Assembly (NCBI GenBank): GCA_024663395.1 | Contig: JANFAH010000002.1 | Location: 310,001-374,000 of the forward strand | DNA from: Pisolithus tinctorius | Taxonomy: Eukaryota > Basidiomycota > Agaricomycetes > Boletales > Pisolithaceae | DNA length: 64,000 nucleotides | Direction of reading: 5' to 3' | Shown here: positions 10,576 through 22,672 of the stretch, piece by piece | How positions within the stretch are numbered: position 1 is the stretch's first letter | How the letters are laid out: every line of letters begins with the position of its first letter | Position numbers and translations under genes: made by a program | The notes under the pieces: generated by a model | Database searches by the model: none | What the model saw: the letters and a program-made list of their open reading frames with translations, nothing else | Told to the model about the DNA's origin: nothing

Positions 10576-13500
10576 ATGGTCCTCCCACAGAGCTGTCGAG
10601 CCGGGGTTCGACAGCTGGCAGTCAGGCTAACGTCCTGCACGAAATCTCCATCCCTTCTTCCTGTCAATTTGCTCGTCGCGAGGAGTCTGGCAAGGCAGAG
10701 ATCCTTCGCAACGTGCAGAACAGTTGCAGCGAGATCCTCACCCCTGCTTTACTACCCTAGGCGGTCGAACAAGTCATCAAACGACTCCGGGGAGCAAGAC
10801 GGCCTCGAGGAAGAGACTCCAGAGAATCAGAACACCAAAGACCGTGTCAAGTTGGAAGGCTCGGAAGATGAAAGTCCAGCTGGCTCCTCTGCACCTTCTT
10901 CCCCACCTTCGTCCTCTTCTTCGGGTGGCGATGGAAGCGATAACTCGGAACCCCCGCCACCTACCGCGTACCGCACGCCCACCCCCAGTTCTATAGCAAA
11001 GCAGTCCGTCCCAGAGGTGTACCCGCAAGTCCTTGCCTTGCCAATAGCGAGACGCCCCCTTTTCCCTGGCTTTTACAAAGCGGTCGTCGTTCGAAATCCA
11101 GCCGTTGTTACTGCCATCAAAGAAATGATGAAACGCGGTCAACCCTACCTCGGTGCATTCCTCCTCAAAGACGAGAACACGGACAGCGATGTCATTACGG
11201 ACATCAACTCAGTGCATCCAGTCGGCGTATTCGCACAGATTACAAGTATATTCGCAGCAAATACAGGTTCCGCTGAAGACAAGGACGAAGGGTTGACCGC
11301 CGTCTTGTACCCGCATAGGCGGATCAAGATGACGGAACTCATTAAGGCTGGTGATCAACCCTCCACCGCTCAAGTCGCACCAGAGGACACACAAACACTG
11401 ACGCCTCCTCCATCGCCGGGGCCGGAAATTTTAGAGGATGCCATGGTTAAGCTGCCGCCAGGCAAGTATTCTTTGGAACTAACACTAGAAACATCTCGTT
11501 TCTAACTCATTACAGGACCGGTGCAAACTTCTTTCTTACACAAGCATGCTATCTCAATCGTACAAGTAGAAAACCTGGTCACGCAGCCCTACAACAAAGA
11601 CGACCAGTACATCCGCGCCTTCATGTCCGAGATCGTATCCGTCTTCAAAGATATCGCTCAGCTGAATCCTCTGTTCCGCGACCAGATTACCAATTTCTCA
11701 ATTAACCAAGTTTCATCTAATGTTTTTGACGAGCCTGACAAGCTTGCCGATTTCGCTGCTGCCGTATCTAGTGGTGAGGTTGGCGAGCTGCAGGATGTAC
11801 TAGAGAGTCTGGTCGTCGAGGAAAGACTGCGAAAGGCGCTTTTGGTGCTCAAGAAAGAACTAATCAATGCCCAACTCCAGAGCAAACTCGCCCGGGACGT
11901 TGACAGCAAAATTGCCAAACGTCAGCGCGAGTACTACCTAATGGAACAGCTTAAAGGCATCAAGAAAGAGCTTGGTATGGAGTCCGACGGCAAGGACAAA
12001 CTGATTGAGAAATTTAAGGAGCGGGCCGCGGCGCTCAAGATGCCAGAACCTGTTCGGAAGGTCTTCGACGAAGAATTGAACAAGTTGATGGGTTTGGAAC
12101 CCGCAGCTTCGGAGGCGAATGTAACGCGTAATTACTTAGAATGGCTTACTCAGGTACGTCTGTCTACCTTTTCATTATTTTCATCGCTGCATGGTTCGCG
12201 CGATGACAGATACCATGGGGGCAACACTCTCCCGAGAACTATTCCATCGCACACGCGCAACAAGTCTTAGACGAAGACCACTATGGTCTAAAAGACGTCA
12301 AAGACCGCATCCTTGAATTCCTTGCGGTCGGTAAACTTCGCGGAACCGTCGAGGGTAAGATCATCTGTCTTGTCGGTCCACCCGGTGTCGGCAAAACGTC
12401 GATCGGGAAATCGATCGCACGTGCACTGAATCGTCAATTTTTCCGGTTCTCGGTGGGAGGTTTAACGGACGTGGCTGAGATCAAGGGACACAGGCGGACG
12501 TATGTAGGTGCGTTACCGGGTAAGATTATCCAGGCGTTGAAGAGAGTGGGGACGGAAAACCCGTTGGTGTTGATTGATGAAGTGGATAAGATTGGGAGAG
12601 GGATTAATGGTGACCCTGCGAGTGCGTTATTGGAAATGTTGGATCCGGAGCAGAATAATGCGTTCTTGGATCACTAGTAAGTGGCACCTGCTGTCATCCT
12701 TGTCTATTCGATCGATATACTGACTCGTGTGCAGCATGGACGTGCCTGTCGACCTCTCACGGGTGCTTTTCGTGTGCACCGGTTCGTGTCAACAGATCCT
12801 TCTTTTTCTTACAGGAATACTAAAGACATTCAGCCAACAATCTTGACACCATACCTGCCCCTCTGCTTGATAGGATGGAGGTGTTGGAAGTCAGCGGGTA
12901 CGTCTCCGAAGAGAAATCCGTCATTGCGGACAAGTATCTCGGACCACAAGCTAAAGAAGCCTCTGGGCTCAAAGACGCCGATGTGCTTCTCGATCCGTCG
13001 ACCGTGGACGTGTTGATCAAGTATTATTGTCGTGAAAGTGGTGTGCGGAATCTAAAGAAACACATTGATAAGGTGAGTACTCAATTTTTTTTTCCTTGCT
13101 CCGTCAAGAGGGGAATGTTGGGGGGTCTGATTGCCGTGAGTTGTAGATATACAGGAAAGCAGCGCTCAATATTATTTTGGATCATGGAGAGGAAATGTTC
13201 CCTGAACCTCCGCAACCCACGCCTGCGCCTGCAGCTGCCTCCACCGACGATGTCTCCTCCAACTCGGCATCGGCTACCACCACCGTCGATTCCCGGGAAT
13301 CTCTGTCCAACGAGCCTAAAGGGACAGCAACTTCGGAAGAGGAAACCTCCGCCAGCGGCGCTTCCAAGAACTCAAACCCCGAACTCAAGACTGTCACGAC
13401 GCAAGAGCGTAAGCCGCTTCGCGTGCCGGAGCACATAACTGTGCGGATTACCCCGGAGAATTTGAAGGAATACGTGGGTCCGCCTGTCTACCATAAGGAT

Positions 13501-14262
13501 AGGATGTATGTCACACCACCTCCCCCGGGAGTTAGCACTGGTCTTGGATATCTGGGTAACGGATCAGGGGCAGTCATGCCTGTGGAAGCCACGGTAAATA
13601 TTACCCGTTCTGCACTCCCTGACAAGTGCTTAACAGAAATGCGTTTGACTCGCAGAGCATGCCTGGCAAAGGAGGTCTTCAACTCACCGGTAAACTCGGC
13701 GAAGTCATCCGCGAGAGCGCGCAAATCAGTCTGAGCTGGGTCAAAGCACACGCCTACGAACTTGGAATTACTAGTAGCTTCGATGAGCAGTTTTTGACGG
13801 ATCGGGACATTCATGTGCATATGCCTGAGGGAAGTATTGGGAAGGAAGGGCCAAGCGCTGGTACAGCTATTGTGTCGGCCTTCGTGTCGTTGTTTACAAA
13901 GACAAGGATTAATCCTGATGTCGGTATGTCGATGGCCAGGTTTGGAGTAGTGAATGGGGACTGACGGTTTTGACACGGTGGTACTTACTCGTGTGCATGC
14001 AGCCATGACAGGTGAAGTATCTCTCGTCGGCCAAGTTCTCCCTGTTGGCGGCCTCAAAGAGAAGATCCTAGCTGCTCATCGAGCAGGTATAACGACGATC
14101 GTCGCACCCGCTGCCAACCGTGCAGACATCGAAGAAAACGTGCCTGAGAGCGTCAAGACAGGCATTCGGTTCGTGTACGTCGAGGACGTGCGAGAGGTTC
14201 TCTTCGAAGTGTTCCGTGGCGAACCGATCACGGAGAGGTGGAAGGATACATTGTCAATATAG
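10576..14262 (+). CDS. PIM1: Mitochondrial Lon protease (ATP-dependent serine protease)
   Basis: Degrades damaged and unassembled proteins in the mitochondrial matrix. Eight exons (10576-11461, 11516-12153, 12210-12676, 12735-12781, 12834-13072, 13147-13593, 13656-13923, 14003-14262) sum to 3252 nt, 1083 residues in one frame. The N-terminus is rich in Arg and Ser with no early acidic residues, as in a matrix-targeting signal. Next come the LAN substrate domain ([19 protein letters not shown]), Walker [10 protein letters not shown], Walker [10 protein letters not shown], an acidic Ser/Thr linker of about 90 residues, and the protease domain with EGPSAG (catalytic Ser) and [14 protein letters not shown] (catalytic Lys). 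Intron 1 has a GC donor (CCAG/GCAAGT); no GT donor gives the right frame there. The linker insertion is typical of fungal mitochondrial Lon. The ATG at 10576 is the first in frame. Confidence 0.95.
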
Positions 14263-14984
14263 GTTCCTCTCTGCCATCCCCTTTCCATCGTGACGCAACT
14301 ACAACTACTATCGACTATTCTTATCCTAATCTCATGGCAAGTTGCACAACTTGCATTAGATCTGGTGCCCATCCCAGGCTAGATCTCTCGGGATACAGCA
14401 TTATTACCAGATATCATCGGTCGCCCTGTCGCCCCTCCCTCGTTAGGATTTCTGAGGCACTTGCGTTCTGTGTACCCGCAGAGCTGCATATGGCCGAGTG
14501 GGTCGGGCATGTCCACATAATACACCTAGATCGCACTGCAGGTTTCATACTTCATACAAGCCGATGTATTACACACAGATTATCAGCCCAACTCATGCAT
14601 GCAATTGAATAGTCAGTTAGCTGACACGAGAGGTGAAACTTTAGAACTTGAGTCGACATATTGAAGGAAGAACTGTTATTCTATTGTATCCGAGCATGAA
14701 CGGGTTAAGGCCGGACAAGGGATTTGATCCTGTGCGACGACATACTATATGCTCCTGTCGGTGCCGCAAACAACAACAAAGACACGACGCACCCTTCCAG
14801 GCGTTTCAGGCCTTGGGGCTGTAAAAGCCGGAAGATCGATGTCTGTGAATGCTCCTTAGCGTTTAGGCTTGTGTGTACCTTCACAATCGTCCAAGGCCTT
14901 CCACAACGCAGTGGTCATCTTTCAGTTTTTTACGCACCGTTGGACTACCTGCAGGCATCAGGCTAACAGCGGCACCATAGTACC
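14263..14984. other. Intergenic, Lon 3' flank and kinase promoter
   Basis: 722 bp without a convincing gene. Short open frames only. Confidence 0.5.
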
Positions 14985-16623
14985 ATGGATTCACCACTTC
15001 AAGATCTTTCACGACATGCGACCCGCTACAGCGTAAACTTAGATGGGCAAGTTGTACGCGACACAAACCACCACCCTCTGTGTGGCGGTTCCGCGGATGT
15101 ATACCGAGGAACTATACAGTCTACTGGTGCAGAAGTCGCTATCAAGATCATTCGCACTAATCTCGCAAGTGATATTGCTGCTATTAAGGTTAGTTAGGCT
15201 CGCGATGGTCTACCAGTGGTAAGTTTTCCAGGCTGATTGCGTCCAGCACACCCTCCGGGAGGTGCATCTCTGGTCTAAACTTCAGCATGAAAATATTCTC
15301 CCATTGTTTGGCATCACTACCGATTTCGATTACACCGTTTCTATAGTGTCACCGTGGATGAAGACCGGAAATGCTTTTACCTATGTACAAGATAGAAGTG
15401 TCGATCCGCGGCCATTGGTAAGTGGGATATTCAAAATTTGTTCGGAGCCCTATAAGTAGTCCGAACGTTGCACCTTCCGCGACACAGCTTGTGGGAGTCG
15501 CAAGAGGCCTACTCTACCTTCACACTCATGATCCTCCGATTTTCCATGGGGACCTCAAAGGGGTGGGTCTACTCGTTCCAGTTCACGTGTTCATCTCAAT
15601 GCCTCCTTTCAGTTCAATGTCCTGATCTCTACTGAGGGCCGGCCACTGATATCTGATTTTGGTCTCTCTACCCTCGCCGCGTCTTCATTTAGCATGTCCA
15701 TGAGTAGACCCACCGGTGGTTCCATACGGTGGATGGCCCCTGAAACTATCGAGTCCTTTTCCAAGGCAAGCGCCGAAGGAGACGTTTGGGCATTTGGAAT
15801 GACTGCTCTAGTATGCCTGTGATTCATGTTTTTCCTCTCGCAGAAGATGTAACAACGTTCCGTAGGAATTATTTACGCGGGAATTGCCTTTCGGTGCCAT
15901 TTTGCCCCTCCCTGCTGTCATGCTTCGAATCATGGAAGGACCGCCTGATCGCCCGAGTTTGAGGTTTACTTGTTTTCGTATGACCGGGGATTGGTGGCAG
16001 TTATGCCTCTTGTGTTGGCAACGCGATCCTTCGACACGCCCTCAAATGTCTGAAATCCTGTCCAGAATTCAGACTTGGCAAGAGGTACTTAATGACGACT
16101 CTAAAAATTGGTGGTTTACATTTCACATTCCCAGAGAACACTTTCATCTTCCGCTGAGGACCTTGAAAGGGATATTTTGGATACCTGTCCTACAGTATCC
16201 GATAGTTCAATGGTGCCGAGTACGAAGGCATCGGAGACTCCGTTAGGGCAAAGTACCTCAACCATTCCCAAAGACTTTTCGAGGGTTGACCTCTCGGAGA
16301 CCGTGGCGTCTGATGATTTCTCTGTCCCCCACCCACGTAAGGATGGAGACACATCGGGAAGCTTCAGTTCCTTCCTTGCGTCCATAACTGATGACCCGTC
16401 GGCCTCTGTCAAGTCGTTCAATACCATGTACAATCGAAATGATTTCCCGGGTTGGAGCGAAGTAGTTACCAACCAGACAGCCACCTTGGATTCTCGTGGA
16501 GTGCTGCTACATAGTTCGATTTGGATGGACTCTGCGACCTCGGAGAACAAAAATCCCGCAAATGTATTGCCGACGAAAGACGCTGACTTGGCTAGGTTCG
16601 CTACCCTAGGTTGGATCAAGTAA
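14985..16623 (+). CDS. TKL-like protein kinase with Ser/Thr-rich C-terminal tail
   Basis: The start ATG 14985 gives MDSPLQDLSRHATRYS. Kinase landmarks occur in order: glycine loop CGGSADVYRG, VAIK lysine (EVAIKII), REVHLWSKLQHENILPLFG (C-helix region), the catalytic loop IFHGDLKG with NVL in the next exon, DFGLS, the GGSIRWMAPE activation segment, DVWAFGM, and the RPQM of the final helix. Introns of 50-65 nt interrupt it, for example after DLKG and after IQTWQE. The catalytic loop has HGD rather than HRD, which is common in expanded mushroom kinase families. After about residue 330 comes a Ser/Thr/Asp-rich tail of about 170 residues without a recognised domain, ending in GWIK. Role unknown; signalling is inferred from the fold. 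Confidence 0.85.
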
Positions 16624-16870
16624 CAAATACTTCGACCAGCCATGGTCACTCGTAATCCAGGTCAATGAAGAGTTGGGAGATGATCACGTTGCAGGTGAAA
16701 CCATTAACTAGCTGTTCACTAGGGCACTAGAACGGCTTCGAGTTGACGGCCTCAGGATCTAACTGTAAGTAGGATACAATTGTCACAATTTCAGTAGTCA
16801 AGAGAGCTCGCTTGTTAACTTCCCCTCACCTTACCATCGCGTGGAACATGTCATCATTCTTTTAATGAGG

Positions 16871-17068
16871 TTAGCCCAATGTCATTTCTCCCGACGCTTC
16901 TTCAAGTGCATAAGCCGGGCCCCTCTCACCCTTCTCGGTGGACAGCGCGGCAATATTCGTTTCTTTGATGGCAATTCCCCTCCAGAGTGCCCATGGCGCA
17001 AGTATAGCTGCAATAATGCTAAATGGGATTGTAGGCCAAGGTCTCGCAGAAATTAAGTATCCATGCAC
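16871..17068 (-). CDS. Possible small single-pass membrane protein
   Basis: The minus-strand frame contains a hydrophobic run (IPFSIIAAILAPWALW) followed by a charged tail, which looks more like protein than noise. No ATG starts the frame, so an upstream exon would be needed. I cannot name a family. The rest of 16624-17420 shows nothing else. Confidence 0.25.
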   Translation of the reverse strand: MHGYLISARPWPTIPFSIIAAILAPWALWRGIAIKETNIAALSTEKGERGPAYALEEASGEMTLG

Positions 17069-17420
17069 AGATGTACCGTGCCTAGAGGGGTACAGAGGTC
17101 AAACTGGGAGCGTAGTGTTTTGTCTTTCCGGCTACGGCCACCGTAAACTAGTGAAGCAAAGATGATAAGACTTGCCAGTCAACGTCACTACTCCAGTTCA
17201 TGCTGAAAGAGGCATTCCATCGGGGCGTAAAGCCCTATCAAACGCGACTTCTTGGGCATTCCAAGCTTGCTCACGTGACGTCAACGCGGCTGGGGTCACT
17301 CTTGGGGTCTGAACTGCTGGATGACACTGACTTCATCTTTGAGTGCGTGCGACGTTCTAGCAGTCAGCCTCCTCTGGTTTTCTGTCCAGAGCTTTTGTCT
17401 GCGAGAATTGTCGATCAGGC

Positions 17421-20144
17421 ATGTCACAATCTCACGCGATCGCTCAAAACGAAAAGGTCTTTCCAGTTCTTGCACAGAGGCTCGCCACGCAGAATCCAAA
17501 CGATTACGTCGTGACAGTGCAAAAGTTGAAGGCATGGTTAAGTTCTGACAGGGCTTATTATCCAACCGCTCGTGGAAAGGTGGAAGTGCGATACCAGGTA
17601 CTTATATATAGATCTCGCTGACCGCAGTGTCGAACAGATCATCGAGCTTCTGGAGGTGAGAATGCAAGAAATATGGGTTATTCCATGACTGAGTCCCGTC
17701 ATAAAATAAAGATTGCTGTCACAGGCTATGCCGACGTGATGCGTTACCAGCAGGGGGGTGTCCACACGGCTCATGCACTTCGAGAGCTCGTCGGAACCGT
17801 CGTACCTCACATCCACAGGTTCGAGGAAGCTTCTCTTCGGGGTAAATTCGTCGAATATCCTCTGGTATTCCCACTGACTTCCTTTTTCGCCTGTATTTGC
17901 GCATTCGCAGCAAGAGTGTTGCGTGTCGTTGAAATAACAGAGAATCTTCTTAGGAACGTGTACCTTAACGAGGTGGTGGGAAGCACTGTACAAGGCATTC
18001 CTTTCAGAGAACGGCCCGTAAAGATAAAGTAGGTCCCTCCATTATAAGTCAAGTTTCCTTTCACGAATGTTGATCCGCCGAGAAGTCTACCTTCGGCAGA
18101 CAATAATATTTTAGCAGGGAACGATGTAGGACTTGGTTCGCCTGCCCTGCAAATACCGACAATTCCTGCAATCGGTAGTCCTGAAATTGACGTGAAACCT
18201 GTGGTAACTTCGTCCCACACTGACTCTCAGGTCAAATCTGAACCTGAGGATCCGCCGCTACCGTGGGGTCCCGTGGGGTCCACCTCCATTTACGCAGTTG
18301 GTGGAAAAAGAATGACGGAGACCGTGCTAGCACCAAATTCCAAACAATCGCTACCTATGGACGTCAATCAGGACAACAGTGTTGGACCTTCGAGTGCGGT
18401 TCCACCGCCGGCGCCCACTAAGCCCCAGCCAAAGCGAGTACGGAAACCGAAGATGTCAAAATTATTAGCCCGTGATCTGGACTGGTGCAAGTCGACAATG
18501 GCAGGCGCAGCGCAGGTACAACTGCCGCAAACCCCAGCGAGTTCCGTCGAACCTGCTCCGACACCGATGGGTATCGATGTTGCTCCGCTGGCACCTCGTG
18601 GACAAGATGTCCAAGCTGTTTCTGTCAAGCAAGAGGTTCTTCCCGGAATGGACCAGGAGGAAGGAGTTTCTTCGACCCCTCGGCATGACGGCGTGACTAC
18701 TACTGAAACTGTTATGGGAGACAATTCATTACCCCAACCACCGCCACAACTAGAACCAGCAACAGCACCGGCATCGACACCAGCAGCACCAGCATCAATA
18801 CTACCAGCGCCAGTACCATCACCGGCATCGACACCAGCAGCACCAGCATCAACACTACCAGCGCCAGCACCATCACCATCACCGGCACTGGCACCAGCAC
18901 CAGCACCAGCACCAGCATCTGAATCTTTCCACACTCCCTCGGATGATAACGGTGTATTGACGAGAGCTACTGCAGAGCGCAGCCCGTCGCTACCCCCACA
19001 ACCACCTGCCCACTCCCTTCAGGACATACCATCGGCTGAAATTCGCAATAGAAGTTTACCTCCCTCAGCTGCTACAGATGGCGAATCGCCCCAAACATCA
19101 CCTGCAATACTTCCACCTCCACCCAACACCGTCCGTGACATATCACACATGCCATCTAAGGATACCACTGTACCTCCTACCGCTGCGAACAGTGATTCGT
19201 CATTACCTCCACCTACTACCGGTTCTCAACCCCTTTCGGACCAATCACCTGCGAAAATTGAAAACAGCGCTTCTTCCGCAGGCAGCGGGAACGATTTGTT
19301 ACCACCACTCTTCGAACCACCACAGCATGCTGCAGTCGCTGTACACGATGTGCACCCCTCTACGCTACCGTCTCAAGCCGAGCAGTCCGTGCGACCTGAA
19401 GAGTCCCCATTAAATGGGGACCTTGCTCAAGAAGCGTTTCATCATGAGAGAGTTATAATGCACTTTACCAAGGGTGATACTCTTCCGCGTGCCCACCACG
19501 TCAATCTCACTGTCAGTGAGGACATGCATTCTAATGTTTCGCGATGGGTTAAACGCAGGGTGTCACCAACGTAAGTAATCCAGATTGTCCTTACGGTGAC
19601 ACGCTCCGACGAGTGTTCGAAGGGACGTACCGAGTAGTTTTTGCATCTCTGTGGCATGCTACCGACTGTGTGACTTGGGCACGGCAGCTGAATCGTCACC
19701 TAATGACGAGAATCTGTCTATGACAGAGGCTACAGCTCATGCCCCGTGTTCTTGGCCAACCTCGACACACTTGTTGCTAAGCCTGAAGTACGGCGAGAAA
19801 AACTGGAGTCTGCCTCTCTCTCCACCACTCAAGGTACGCACACTTGTTAATTCTTATCTACCTGATGCCGTCTTACTTCATTGTCCAAGGTTACCCCCGA
19901 TCAATTTATGGATATATCCTCTTTCGTGCAAGCCGGGGAAAATACCTTACAGATAATACAATACGGCGATCTATCGGATCACGTATTGGTGATACATGCC
20001 CACCACCCTACAGGAGCTCAACTTGCCGAACTGGGAAAAATGCAGGCTGCAGATCAGAAGTGGAAGTCCTTCCTTGACAGCATATGTGGGCCTGTCGAGT
20101 TAGGGCCTTCGAGGGAGAATGCTCAGGAGTCGCCTGTGCGATAG
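17421..20144 (+). CDS. Large Pro/Ala-rich protein of unknown function with conserved C-terminal domain
   Basis: The start ATG 17421 opens MSQSHAIAQNEKVFPVL. Early exons give an N-terminal helical region (KLKAWLSSDRAYYP, then GYADVMRYQQGG, HALRELVGTVVPHIHRFEEASLRG). A large exon from about 18050 to 19572 is low complexity: acidic, then Lys/Arg-rich (about 18430), then Pro/Ala/Ser repeats. After introns at about 19573 and 19834 the last exon encodes VTPDQFMDISSFVQAGENTL and HVLVIHAHHPTGAQL, a segment I associate with a mushroom-specific family of unknown function. The stop is at 20142-20144. The joint near 18020-18055 is not resolved: the only in-frame intron I find is about 36 nt, unusually short. 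Nuclear function is possible given the basic patch (PKPKRVRKPKMSK-like), but that is inference. Confidence 0.55.
18757..18918 (+). repeat. Pro/Ala/Ser coding tandem repeat
   Basis: Inside the large exon, units such as ACACCAGCAGCACCAGCATC repeat imperfectly, first in blocks of about 54 bp and then as short CCAGCA runs. They encode ASTPAAPAST-type repeats. Likely length-variable. Confidence 0.7.
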
Positions 20145-20582
20145 GAAGATCATTTCCAACTTAATTCAATTTTCTATGTGTTTTATGTGGACATGATCCC
20201 GTATGTATGCGCCATAGGCGTGATCCTACTTTGTCTTCTTTTGTACTTGATAGTTTGTAGGCTGTTTTGCAATGAGGGTATGTCGCTGATTGTCACCGTA
20301 ATGTTACTCACCACACTCAAGGACGCATATGAATGCCCTAGTACGCAACCAAATTGACCCCAACGCTCCTACTATGTGTGTATAATGCCTCGTAGGTGCT
20401 AACTGCTCTGATGTGTACAAAAGTACATCGCTTAAATACGACATGTACGCATAAATTGACCACACGCCCTAACGGGTGAGTCCGACTCTACATGTGTACT
20501 TAAGCGACATAAATAACAAAAGCGTGTAATGCCCTCGATCTCTTAAGCCGTCGGTGGCCAAGAGACGGGTTCATTGTTAGGG
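20145..20582. other. Convergent intergenic region
   Basis: 3' flanks of the Pro/Ala-rich gene and the surface-protein gene. It contains an imperfect inverted sequence around 20418-20512 (TGTGTACAAAAGTACATCGC versus CATGTGTACTTAAGCGACAT). No gene. Confidence 0.4.
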
Positions 20583-22426
20583 TCACGTTCTACCTCCCCC
20601 CACCACTTGGTTATAATTTGGCGGGAGGTCGGTTACAGCTGGTGACGGGCTTCTTATGGCTTCTGCGTTCTGGGTATGTAAAGCCACAACGCTCTTCAGA
20701 GGGCGACTGGAAGATGAACTCCCATCGCCTGGGGTATCTGGCAACGGTCTTGCCTGTGGACTTGCTAAAGTTTGACTCGCCGGCTCGCTTCCAGACTGGG
20801 AAGCACCCGAACCAGGAAGATAGGTCGTTCCCACTGAGAAGCCGGGGGAACGCTGATAGGCGCGTGCAGAAGGTGGTAAGGACAGTCCATCTTGCACGGG
20901 GCTCGCACCACTTCTGGTATCTATAGACGTCGAAAAGGCTACTGGTGCTTCCGGCGGTCGCTGAGTAGTGTGAATACTGTAAAGTTGATTTTGGGCCGCT
21001 TCCGAGGCCTTCCACTTTCGATAGAAGAAGAAAGCAAGCACGAAACCCAATGCAGCTGCAGCAGAAGCGACAACGATGCCAGCGATGGCTCCCGAACTAA
21101 GTTGTCTGTCAAGGAACGATAAATGAGTTGGCCGGCGGTGAAAGAGTAGTTTACACACTTTGAGGTGGTGCTACTACCACTGTCCAGAGAAAATGAGAAG
21201 TCAGACGATAAATGGAAGAGAAAATTGCTGCGATTTCCCACCTCAGAGATGAAGATGAAGACGTAGTGGTATCACTACTAGGAGAGGTTAGTACGTGAGA
21301 CCGAATCAAGGAATAAAAGCAGTGACTTACCCAGACAAAGTCGATACTAGGGCATAATCGATACACAATTGCTGATTCGCTGCTGCTGGGACATTCGTGA
21401 GTGTCAGATTGTGTTGTCCCGAACCAAGGTTGTCGGCGTGGAAAAGAGTGACTCCGTAGAAAGGAAGGAAAGCCGTCCCGTTGTATTTGGATACATTACC
21501 ACCGTCCAGCTGAACGGTGTAAGGTCCGGTCGAAGTCGAGGTCGCGCCAAACAGTGTGACCATTTCACCTAACATGCCCTGGTAGTATCGCGAAAATCCG
21601 CCACGTCCATAGCAAGACTAACGTACCCTAATATGAAAAAGTAAATCGCATTGAAGCCAGCAGAACGCGATGGGGCTACCCACCGTGAAAATAAACGAGA
21701 CGCTGGCCAGATACGCTTCCGTGTAACTGTTGTATCGGAGTCAGTTGGAAATGCTCGCATACGTCGTATCATATCGTATACTTACTGGCCTGTTCCATTG
21801 CTATAGAAATTGGCGTCAGGTGGGGAAGCCCAGACCGACTCTTGGTATTGGAAACGTGGGTCGGTGTCTTCGACCGTTTCCATGATCAGTTCCTGGCCAT
21901 TGCTCCCGACTTCAGATTGCCACACGATCTGAATATTCGCTTCATGCTCAACTTGTCACTGAACGAAAAGAACGAAGCCGCCTACTATATCGATATCAAC
22001 ATAGGTATTGCCCGTTCCGGTATTTGTCAAAGTCAAGTTGTGCATCCCCTGCGTGAGACCGGTCTGGTTGAAGAGGACTTGCATGAATTCTTGAGTGGGG
22101 TAGTACCCAGTGTAAGGCCCGTACGTAGCACCATCGAGCTGAACGGTGAATGTATTGTGGTTGCTTCTTTTGGCGCCATATATCCATACTCCAGTTCCAT
22201 TGAACGAAAACGACACTGCCCCGTTCGTTACATTGTTGGTAGTGAACGTCCCGAGATAATACCTAGCCGCCGATCAGTGATAGTGCTTCTAGAATTACAA
22301 CTTGGCACGAGAATAAACGACATACTGATCAGCATAGGCATCGTCCCAACTATTACCCGGAAGCCAAGTTGAATCGTAGAGAATGAGCGGGGACTTGTCG
22401 TCAATGAGGTTAGTGACCAAGGACAT
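20583..22426 (-). CDS. Single-pass surface glycoprotein, copy C of a tandem pair
   Basis: The start ATG at 22424-22426 gives MSLVTNLIDDKSPLILYDST. After an intron the ectodomain continues YYLGTFTTNN, VSFSFNGTGVWIYGAKR, YTGYYPTQEFMQVLF and GMHNLTLTNTGTGNTYVDID. The next exon has IVWQSEVGSNGQEL and SNGTGQ. A second similar beta-rich module follows (MLGEMVTLFGATSTSTGPYT, YGVTLFHADNLG, HNLTLTNVP). There are many N-x-S/T sequons. A transmembrane helix near 21080 (AIAGIVVASAAAALGFVLAFFFYR) precedes a Pro/Ser-rich cytoplasmic tail ending QVVGGGRT at 20583. No classical signal peptide is obvious at the ATG. This two-module plus TM layout is frequent in mushrooms; the ligand is unknown. Copy D follows. 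Confidence 0.7.
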
Positions 22427-22672
22427 CCTCGTCTCCGAGGAAGGGAGCGACCTCTACTTGAAGCGAGCTGAGTAGGCAGTTGCAAATTTCAGCTCTGGTT
22501 TCCGTTGGCAGTGGGCACCATCACAAGGAAATTAGAGATTGGTAATTCATATTGCTTCCGATGAACATTGGTTCCGTCAATTACAAGTAAATAATACTAC
22601 GTGGCTATGATACCGGTGGGTATCCAATGTCCTTCAACGTTTCGACTTTTTTTTTCCATGCTACGTAGAGTA

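Noticed and set aside
13488..14057. 189-codon minus-strand frame
   Set aside because: Antisense to Lon exons with clear catalytic motifs; a shadow.
17538..17993. 151-codon minus-strand frame
   Set aside because: Antisense to spliced exons of the plus-strand gene, with no motif.
18368..18934. 188-codon minus-strand Gly/Ala-rich frame
   Set aside because: Antisense of the Pro/Ala repeat; low-complexity shadow.
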